10,807 nucleotides of DNA, from positions 1 through 10,807 of the forward strand of contig CAMGFF010000049.1 of assembly GCA_946055125.1 (NCBI GenBank), written 5' to 3'. Source of the stretch: an uncultured Prevotellaceae bacterium. GTDB taxonomy: Bacteria > Bacteroidota > Bacteroidia > Bacteroidales > Muribaculaceae. The position numbers were made by a program, and so were the translations under genes. Numbering within the stretch: position 1 is the first letter of the stretch; every line of letters starts with the position of its first letter. Below the pieces are notes generated by a model, which worked only from the letters and a program-made list of their open reading frames with translations, searched no databases and was not told where the DNA came from. This document shows positions 5,703 to 10,807 of this stretch, piece after piece.

Positions 5703-6961
5703 GCGATATGCGACGCAGCATAACTGCCCTGTGCTTGGCTCTTGTGGCTCTGTGCGCGATGGGCTCGGCGATGGGCGAGATGCCGCGGGGCTCGTTCTTG
5801 CAGCCCTACTTGTGCATGAAGTGGGACGACGCGCGATGGCAGCAGGAGTTTGCCTCGATGCGCGAGGCCGGAATGGACTTCGTGATTCTGATGAGCACCG
5901 TGACCACCGACACTGCCGGGGTGAGCCGCGCCATTTACCCATCGGCAATTGAGGGGGTGCAGCCGGCCGACGAGGATGTGGTGGAGGCGTGCCTGCGCAA
6001 TGCCTCCAGGTGCGGAATGAAGGTGATGACAGGGCTTAACTTCGACGACCGCTGGTGGCAGCTTGCCAGTGGCGGCATGCCACTGTGGCTTGAGCCGCAG
6101 CTGGAGCTGGGCAACAAGGTGGCGGCCGAGATAGTGCATCGCTATGGAGCCAGCTATGGCGATGTGATGATGGGCTGGTACTGGGTGTGGGAGGTGGAGC
6201 CGTCGTGTTGCACCAATCCCGTGGTACTTGAGGTCCTCACCCAGGCGCTCAACGTGAACCTCGACTGCCTACACGCCCTCACGCCGGGCAAGCCGGTGAT
6301 GCTGTCGCCATTCATGAACCAGGCCACAGGCACGGCAAGCGAGTGCGCGGCAGTGTGGAAGCACCTGCTCGGCGAGGCGCACTTTGCCGATGGCGACATA
6401 TTTGCTCCGCAGGACTGCATAGGGTCGGGCTACTTGACGATGGATAGCGTGGGCGAGTGGTTTGCGCGGCTGCGGGAGGTTATTCCCACGAAGCCGGCGG
6501 TGAGGTTCTGGGCAAATCTTGAGCTGTTTGACCAGCGCACTTGGGCGAGCGCCGACATGGGGCGCGTGAAGCGTCAGCACGACCTTGTGGCCGAAAGCGT
6601 GGACGGCTACATCACCTTTGCCTACAGCCACTACATCAGCCCATGGCATAAAGCCGAGGCACTGCACCGTGCATATTGCCACTATGTGACCACAGGCACG
6701 CTGCTCGACAGCCCGGCGCCTAAGGCAGTGACCAGGGCGAAATACGCCAATGGCTTCGTGAGCTGGGAGCACACAAGCGACAATGAGTGGCTGCTTGGCT
6801 ACCGTGTGAGGCGCGACGGAGAGCTTGTTGCCGACATGCAGCTCACGCGGCAGGGAGGGTGCAAGTGCGTGCTGAAAGCGGAGCAAGCGGGCAGCTATGC
6901 CATCACCGCGTGCGACGTGTGGGGCCGAGAATCGTCCGCCGTGGAGGTGACAGTGCCGTGA
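5699..6961 (+). CDS. Exported DUF4434-like protein, probable TIM-barrel hydrolase
   Basis: The 420-residue product begins with a signal peptide (basic MRR, hydrophobic stretch about residues 8-22, likely cleavage near AMG); no lipobox is visible, so it should be periplasmic or secreted. The mature part opens GSFLQPYLCMKWDDARWQQE, then has EAGMDFVILMSTVTT and acidic or aromatic strand ends such as GWYWVWEVEP (159-168), FAPQDC and RFWANLELFDQ. This pattern fits DUF4434, a family related in fold to glycoside hydrolases. Residues about 350-420 look like a small beta-sandwich (SWEHTSDNEWLLGYRV to the C-terminus). E165, E167, D239 and E275 are plausible catalytic acids, by position only. It has 14 cysteines, 12 of them outside the signal peptide, including CC at 170-171 and CKC at 388-390. 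Substrate unknown. The ATG at 5699 overlaps the trxA stop; longer starts would overlap trxA more deeply and bury the signal peptide. Confidence 0.75.
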   Translation: MSDMRRSITALCLALVALCAMGSAMGEMPRGSFLQPYLCMKWDDARWQQEFASMREAGMDFVILMSTVTTDTAGVSRAIYPSAIEGVQPADEDVVEACLRNASRCGMKVMTGLNFDDRWWQLASGGMPLWLEPQLELGNKVAAEIVHRYGASYGDVMMGWYWVWEVEPSCCTNPVVLEVLTQALNVNLDCLHALTPGKPVMLSPFMNQATGTASECAAVWKHLLGEAHFADGDIFAPQDCIGSGYLTMDSVGEWFARLREVIPTKPAVRFWANLELFDQRTWASADMGRVKRQHDLVAESVDGYITFAYSHYISPWHKAEALHRAYCHYVTTGTLLDSPAPKAVTRAKYANGFVSWEHTSDNEWLLGYRVRRDGELVADMQLTRQGGCKCVLKAEQAGSYAITACDVWGRESSAVEVTVP

Positions 6962-7006
6962 GAAAGGCTTTTTGAGAGGCGAAGGTGAAGAAAATTGGCA
7001 CAAAAC

Positions 7007-7037
7007 TTTAGAATTGTGCAAAAAAGTGCTACTTTTG
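7007..7037 (+). promoter_or_regulatory. Promoter of the HU gene pair, with an inverted repeat over the -33 region
   Basis: TACTTTTG at 7030-7037 is an exact -7 box. TTTA at 7007-7010 lies 19 bases upstream as a degenerate -33 element. An inverted repeat, GCACAA (6998-7003) and TTGTGC (7014-7019), flanks that element and could be an operator. The leader to the HU start at 7062 would be about 20 nt. Confidence 0.6.
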
Positions 7038-7061
7038 TGAAACATTACATAAGACCGAAAC

Positions 7062-7334
7062 ATGGAGAGCAAGGAATTAATCGACCTAATAGCCCATAGG
7101 ATAGAGCGCAGCAGCAGCGACACCGAGAAGCTGCTTGAGGGCTTCGTGGCGACGCTCAGAGAGCGTTGCAGCATGCTCGACAGCATAGCGGTGCCGGGCT
7201 TTGGCACCTTTGAGGCCAAGAAAAAGAGCGAGCGAGTGACCGTGAATCCCGCCACCGGCAAGAAGATGCTGGTGCCGCCCAAGATAGCGCTGACATTCAA
7301 GGCCAGCGCACTGCTGAAGAGCAAATTGAAATAA
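7062..7334 (+). CDS. HU-family DNA-binding protein
   Basis: HU proteins are small dimeric DNA-bending proteins of the nucleoid. The 90-residue product has the standard HU length and order: two N-terminal helices (about 1-40), the turn and strand VPGFGTFEAKKK (44-55), the DNA-grasping arm with the tip VNPATG including P63, the returning strand KMLVPPKIALTFKAS, and a basic C-terminal helix ALLKSKLK. The tip keeps the intercalating proline but has V61 where HU usually has arginine (RNPxTG). It lies 22 nt upstream of a second, membrane-anchored HU-domain gene and shares its promoter, so the two HU domains may form mixed dimers. It cannot be assigned to HU-alpha, HU-beta or IHF by sequence alone. 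Confidence 0.93.
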   Translation: MESKELIDLIAHRIERSSSDTEKLLEGFVATLRERCSMLDSIAVPGFGTFEAKKKSERVTVNPATGKKMLVPPKIALTFKASALLKSKLK

Positions 7335-7356
7335 ACAACCAAGACACGCAAGCGAG

Positions 7357-8649
7357 ATGAACAGTAAAGTGACATTTCCAGAACTTGTGGATGCCGTAGC
7401 GGCAGCCACCGAGAGCCCCAAGCGGGTGAGTGAGTTGTTCCTGAAGGAGCTATTCACGGCGATAATGGACGCTCTGCGCAATGGCGAGAGCGTGAGAGTG
7501 CGCGGACTGGGGCTCTTCAAGCTCACGAATGTGGAGGCACGCAAGAGCGTGAACGTGAACACGGGCGAGGAGATGGAGATACCGAGCCACCGCAAGGTGA
7601 CTTTCCTGCCCGAGAAAGGGCTTGCCGACGCGATAAACGCGCCATTTGCGGGCTTTGATACGGTGGTGCTCGACGACAGCCTCACCGAGGAGGAGCTTCA
7701 GCGCCTTGTGAGCGAGGAGGAGGCCGCCACCCCCCGGCAACAGCCGGAGCAGCCGGCCGCCGTGCCGCCCACTGAAGAAGAGCTACCGCCGGTGGAGGAA
7801 GCATTGCAAAGAGAAGAAGAGGAGCCGGCGGAGGCTCCAAAGCCGCCGGTGATAGAGATAAAGCCCGAGGACACGCCCGAGCTTGCCGACGAGAAAGAGG
7901 AAGAAGAAACACAACCCGAAGCAGAACACGAAGATTACGATGACATGAAAGAGAACGACAGCCGAGAAGACGAGCGCACTGTGGTGTGGCAGCCGGCAAG
8001 CGACCAGCAAGAAGTGATACCGCCCGCCGATGGCGGTGACTACAACATTCCAGAGGACGATGAAGATGAGGAATATGTGCCCGACCACAAGGAGAGCAAG
8101 GGCAACGATGGCTTCATGAGGGGCTTCATCTGGGGAGCTGTGACCATGTTTGTCTTCTACTTGATTGTGGGAGGAGGCTACTTCACATATCAGCACATAG
8201 AAAACCAGAAGATAATCGACACGGCACGCGGCACCGACTCAATCGACGCCGAGGAAACCCCGGAGGAGGCAATGGAGGCACAGCCGGCAGCCGAGGCAGA
8301 GCAGCCGGCAGCCGAGAATGCCAAGCCGGCAGCCGAGGAAGCACAGCCGGCGGCCGGAGAGGAGAAGCCGGCGGCCGAGGCAGCGCCAAAGGCCAAGGAG
8401 CCGGTGTATGACGAAGTGACCGAGCGGCAATTCCTCTCGAAAATCGCCACCAAGCACTATGGGCACCCCGACTTCTGGGTGTATATCTACGAGGAGAACC
8501 GCGACATAATCAAGAACCCCAACACCATAGCGCCGGGCACCCGTGTAGTGGTGCCACCGGCCGAGAAATATGGCATCGACAAGAACAGCAAAGAGAGCCT
8601 CCGCGCCGCCCGCAAGAAGATAGAAGAGATAGAGAAAGGGAAGAAGTGA
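7357..8649 (+). CDS. Membrane-anchored HU protein with C-terminal LysM-like domain
   Basis: The product (430 aa) has four parts. Residues 1 to about 105 form an HU domain: SVRVRGLGLFKL (45-56), an arm with NVNTGEEMEIP (66-76), and the trailing block NAPFAGFDTVVLDD. About 107-250 is acidic and proline-rich, probably disordered. About 256-277 is a single hydrophobic helix, GFIWGAVTMFVFYLIVGGGY (256-275). About 279-350 is a linker with five heptads of QPAAEAE type (309-343). About 352-400 resembles LysM: QFLSKIATKHYGHPDFWVYI, then NPNTIAPGTRVVVP. A basic helical tail follows. HU must be cytoplasmic to meet DNA, so the LysM part should lie in the periplasm, where LysM domains bind peptidoglycan. 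The protein could tether the nucleoid to the cell wall. The arm tip has V67 where HU has the intercalating proline, so DNA may be bound without the usual sharp bend. Domain calls are strong; function is inferred. Confidence 0.88.
   Translation: MNSKVTFPELVDAVAAATESPKRVSELFLKELFTAIMDALRNGESVRVRGLGLFKLTNVEARKSVNVNTGEEMEIPSHRKVTFLPEKGLADAINAPFAGFDTVVLDDSLTEEELQRLVSEEEAATPRQQPEQPAAVPPTEEELPPVEEALQREEEEPAEAPKPPVIEIKPEDTPELADEKEEEETQPEAEHEDYDDMKENDSREDERTVVWQPASDQQEVIPPADGGDYNIPEDDEDEEYVPDHKESKGNDGFMRGFIWGAVTMFVFYLIVGGGYFTYQHIENQKIIDTARGTDSIDAEETPEEAMEAQPAAEAEQPAAENAKPAAEEAQPAAGEEKPAAEAAPKAKEPVYDEVTERQFLSKIATKHYGHPDFWVYIYEENRDIIKNPNTIAPGTRVVVPPAEKYGIDKNSKESLRAARKKIEEIEKGKK
8281..8385 (+). repeat. 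Five tandem 21-bp repeats coding QPAAEAE-type heptads
   Basis: Five in-frame 21-base units code QPAAEAE, QPAAENA, KPAAEEA, QPAAGEE and KPAAEAA. Each begins CAG or AAG followed by CCGGCA or CCGGCG. They form the periplasmic linker of the HU-LysM protein. Such repeats expand and shrink by slippage or recombination, so linker length may differ among strains. Confidence 0.9.
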
Positions 8650-8674
8650 GAGGCTATTCTAAATAAAACACAAA

Positions 8675-8727
8675 AGGCACGGTGAATTTAACAATTGTAA
8701 CTTAATAATTGATAAATTAACGTGCCT
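8675..8727 (+). terminator. Long AT-rich hairpin after the HU-LysM gene, possible terminator
   Basis: AGGCACG (8675-8681) pairs with CGTGCCT (8721-8727), AATTTA (8685-8690) with TAAATT (8713-8718), and CAATT (8692-8696) with AATTG (8706-8710). The loop is about nine bases, with only short mismatches between the blocks. No T-run follows. It starts 25 bases after the HU-LysM stop and ends three bases before the -33 element of the moxR promoter. It may stop transcription of the HU pair, or serve as a protein-binding inverted repeat. Confidence 0.55.
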
Positions 8728-8730
8728 AAG

Positions 8731-8762
8731 TTGTGCTGTGAGCCAAGAAAATACTAATTTTG
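8731..8762 (+). promoter_or_regulatory. Bacteroidota-type promoter of the moxR-DUF58 operon
   Basis: TAATTTTG at 8755-8762 is an exact -7 box and TTG at 8731-8733 is 21 bases upstream. Transcription would start near 8768, giving an unusually long leader of about 110 nt. The leader can form a hairpin, GGGGCAT (8779-8785) with ATGCTCC (8799-8805, one G-T pair). It also contains a 15-codon ORF, 8799-8846. Confidence 0.7.
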
Positions 8763-8878
8763 CAGCTAAAATAGCGAAGGGGCATAGACCACAAGCAGAT
8801 GCTCCCAGAAACTGTGAGTGAGATAAGACAACAAACGATTGGATAACAGAAAAAAACTACATAAATTTACACGGAACT

Positions 8879-9874
8879 ATGAGCGATTCAGTGAACATTC
8901 GAGAATTGAATGATTTAATAGCAAGCAAGAGCAATTTTGTGGGAATGATTACGCAAGGCATGGACCAGACCATTGTGGGCCAGAAGCACCTGGTGGACTC
9001 CCTGCTCATTGCCCTGCTTGCCAACGGACATGTGCTGCTTGAGGGAGTGCCGGGACTGGCAAAGACGCTTGCCATAAAGACACTCGCATCGCTTATTGAT
9101 GCAAAATACAGCCGAATCCAGTTTACGCCCGACTTGCTGCCCGCCGATGTGGTGGGAACAATGGTGTACAGCGCGAAGCAGGAGAAATTTGAGGTGCGTC
9201 GCGGTCCGGTATTCGCCAATTTCGTACTTGCCGATGAGATAAACCGAGCCCCAGCAAAGGTGCAGAGCGCATTGCTCGAGGCCATGCAGGAGCGCCAGGT
9301 GACCATAGGCAAGGAAACATTTAAGCTCGACGACCCTTTCCTGGTGCTTGCCACGCAGAACCCCATAGAGCAGGAGGGTACCTATCCGCTGCCCGAGGCG
9401 CAGGTGGACCGCTTCCTCATCAAGGTTGTAATAGGCTATCCCAACAAGGAGGAGGAGAAGCTGATAATCCGCCAGAACATCAAGGCCGAGAAGCGCGAGG
9501 TGCGAGCCTTGGTGAAGCCGGAGGACATCATTGAGGTGCGCAAGATTGTGCAGCAGATATATGTCGACGAGAAGATAGAGCGCTACATAGTGGACATAGT
9601 GTTTGCCACCCGCTTCCCGCAGGACTATGGGCTGAACGACCTCACGAGCATCATCTCCTTTGGAGCATCGCCGCGTGCGTCGATAAGCCTTGCCCTTGCG
9701 GCACGCGCCTACGCCTTCCTGAAAGGCCGCGGCTATGTGATACCCGAGGACGTGCGTGCAGTGTGCCACGATGTGATGCGCCACCGCATAGGCCTGAGCT
9801 ATGAGGCCGAGGCCAACAACATATCGGCCGATGAGGTGATAAGCGAAATACTCGACAAGATAGCAGTACCCTAA
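8879..9874 (+). CDS. MoxR-family AAA+ ATPase
   Basis: MoxR ATPases are cytoplasmic AAA+ chaperones that act on partners with von Willebrand A domains, often coded next to them. The 331-residue product has Walker A GVPGLAKT (56-63, K62), the block TPDLLPADVVGT, Walker B VLADE (116-120) followed by INRAPAKVQSALLEAMQE, sensor 1 VLATQNPIEQEGTYPLPEAQ (156-175), and the DRF arginine region (about 177-179). The C-terminal helical lid holds GASPRASISL. The ATG at 8879 follows an A-rich leader. A DUF58/vWA gene follows 28 nt downstream, the usual order of the Bat (aerotolerance) operon in Bacteroides; in such operons the gene is sometimes called batR or moxR. The substrate of the ATPase is not known for this group. 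Confidence 0.95.
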   Translation: MSDSVNIRELNDLIASKSNFVGMITQGMDQTIVGQKHLVDSLLIALLANGHVLLEGVPGLAKTLAIKTLASLIDAKYSRIQFTPDLLPADVVGTMVYSAKQEKFEVRRGPVFANFVLADEINRAPAKVQSALLEAMQERQVTIGKETFKLDDPFLVLATQNPIEQEGTYPLPEAQVDRFLIKVVIGYPNKEEEKLIIRQNIKAEKREVRALVKPEDIIEVRKIVQQIYVDEKIERYIVDIVFATRFPQDYGLNDLTSIISFGASPRASISLALAARAYAFLKGRGYVIPEDVRAVCHDVMRHRIGLSYEAEANNISADEVISEILDKIAVP

Positions 9875-9902
9875 ACCAAAGCAACGCACACACACATAAC
9901 AG

Positions 9903-10775
9903 ATGGATTCAACTGAGTTATTGAAGAAAGTCCGCAAAATCGAGATAAAGACCAAGGGACTTTCTCAAAACATCTTTGCAGGTGAATATCATTCGGCGTT
10001 CAAAGGGCGCGGAATGACGTTCTCGGAGGTGCGCGAGTACCAGTATGGCGACGATATTCGCGACATCGACTGGAATGTGACCGCGCGACACAACAAGCCC
10101 TACATCAAGGTTTATGAGGAGGAGCGCGAGCTCACGGTGATGCTGCTTGTGGATGTGTCGGGCAGTAAGAACTTTGGAGCTGTGGGCGTGGAGAAGAACG
10201 AGATGATGGCCGAGATAGCTGCCACGCTCGCTTTCTCGGCAATACAGAACAACGACAAGGTGGGGGTGATATTTTTCACGGACAAGGTTGAGAAATTCAT
10301 ACCGCCTAAGAAGGGACGCAAGCACATTTTGCTTGTGATACGCGAGCTGCTCAACTTTGAACCGGAGAGCCGCGGCACCAACATAGGCAATGTTCTGGAG
10401 TATCTCACAAGCGCGCTGAAGAAGCGCTGTGCCACGTTCTTGATTTCGGATTTTATCGACGGCAACGACTACTACAAGGCGATGTCGATAGCGAGCCGCA
10501 AGCACGACCTGACGGCGATACAGGTGTTTGACAAGCGCGAGGCCACCTTGCCCAATGTGGGGCTGATGAAGGTGCAGGACGCAGAGACGGGAGCCGTGAA
10601 GTGGGTGAACACGAGTGCGGCGAGCGTGCGCAATGCCTACAAGAAGTGGTGGTATGAGCGCCAGCAGACGATGAACAACACGCTGCTGCGCTGCAACGTG
10701 GATATAGCATCGGTGGCAACCGATGAGGACTATGTGAAGTCGCTCATGGCGCTGTTTGGGAAGAGGAGAAACTAA
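9903..10775 (+). CDS. DUF58 protein with von Willebrand A fold
   Basis: The 290-residue product is a typical soluble DUF58 protein. Residues about 37-62 carry the family signature: GMTFSEVREYQYGDDIRDID (37-56), then WNVTARHN. A vWA-like fold follows (about 77-270), with the metal-site motif DVSGS (84-88, DxSxS form), a threonine in SRGTNIGNVL, and the aspartate in FLISDFIDGND, the three MIDAS positions. No signal peptide or membrane helix is seen, so it should be cytoplasmic. It is 28 nt downstream of moxR, and MoxR and DUF58 are a conserved pair thought to work together in cell-envelope or stress functions. Further Bat genes (membrane vWA proteins, TPR proteins) would be expected next but lie outside the window. 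Exact role unknown. Confidence 0.93.
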   Translation: MDSTELLKKVRKIEIKTKGLSQNIFAGEYHSAFKGRGMTFSEVREYQYGDDIRDIDWNVTARHNKPYIKVYEEERELTVMLLVDVSGSKNFGAVGVEKNEMMAEIAATLAFSAIQNNDKVGVIFFTDKVEKFIPPKKGRKHILLVIRELLNFEPESRGTNIGNVLEYLTSALKKRCATFLISDFIDGNDYYKAMSIASRKHDLTAIQVFDKREATLPNVGLMKVQDAETGAVKWVNTSAASVRNAYKKWWYERQQTMNNTLLRCNVDIASVATDEDYVKSLMALFGKRRN

Positions 10776-10784
10776 TTCTTTTAG

Positions 10785-10807
10785 TTAGGAGTTGGGAGTT
10801 AGGAGTT
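10785..10807 (+). repeat. Heptamer tandem repeat TTAGGAG at the window edge
   Basis: TTAGGAG (10785-10791), TTGGGAG (10792-10798) and TTAGGAG (10799-10805), followed by TT, make three units with period 7. The array is cut by the window end, so its full length is unknown. It begins nine bases after the DUF58 stop and is non-coding in this window. Confidence 0.75.

Noticed and set aside
8281..8385. 21-bp repeats as a CRISPR array
   Set aside because: The units are contiguous, without spacers, and code in-frame heptads of a protein linker.

Overview
The window looks like a chromosomal segment of a member of the Bacteroidales (phylum Bacteroidota). Three things point there. Six intergenic regions carry the Bacteroidota-type -7 box TAnnTTTG, mostly with a TTG about 20 bases upstream. 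The starts lie behind A-rich leaders with no clear Shine-Dalgarno sequence. The gene content (long L25/CTC protein, S4 Hsp15-like protein, HU protein with a membrane segment and LysM, MoxR-DUF58 pair) is typical of the phylum. A gut Muribaculaceae-like genome is my guess, from overall feel and base composition only. I see no phage, insertion sequence, CRISPR array, tRNA or rRNA gene. Coding is dense and no gene-free stretch exceeds 300 bases.

Layout from left to right. (1) A promoter at 26-56 drives rplY-pth-hslR: ribosomal protein L25, peptidyl-tRNA hydrolase and an S4-domain RNA-binding protein, a translation and ribosome-rescue operon closed by a clear intrinsic terminator (1890-1943). (2) galE has its own promoter. 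(3) After a strong hairpin with a T-run (3147-3213) comes a single reading frame that fuses a complete xanthine phosphoribosyltransferase to a complete guanine deaminase. It should take guanine to xanthine to XMP within one polypeptide. (4) dapA (lysine and diaminopimelate synthesis) runs convergently, and a 19-bp-stem hairpin separates it from the fusion gene. (5) Divergent from dapA, a short cytosolic thioredoxin gene overlaps by ATGA the start of an exported, cysteine-rich protein that resembles DUF4434 (TIM-barrel, hydrolase-like). (6) Two HU-family genes follow in tandem: a normal-sized HU (90 aa), then a 430-aa protein with an N-terminal HU domain, an acidic disordered region, one membrane helix, a repeat linker QPAAEAE x5 and a C-terminal LysM-like domain. 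This is a candidate direct tether between nucleoid and cell wall. (7) After a long AT-rich hairpin and a promoter come a MoxR AAA+ ATPase and a DUF58 protein with a vWA/MIDAS motif, the usual head of a Bat (aerotolerance-type) operon that continues past the window. The window ends inside a heptamer repeat, TTAGGAG.

The most interesting items are the Xpt-GuaD fusion (purine salvage by a bifunctional enzyme) and the HU-TM-LysM protein encoded next to a free HU partner. Both are read directly from intact frames. Their biochemical and cell-biological roles are inferred from family knowledge and have not been demonstrated.
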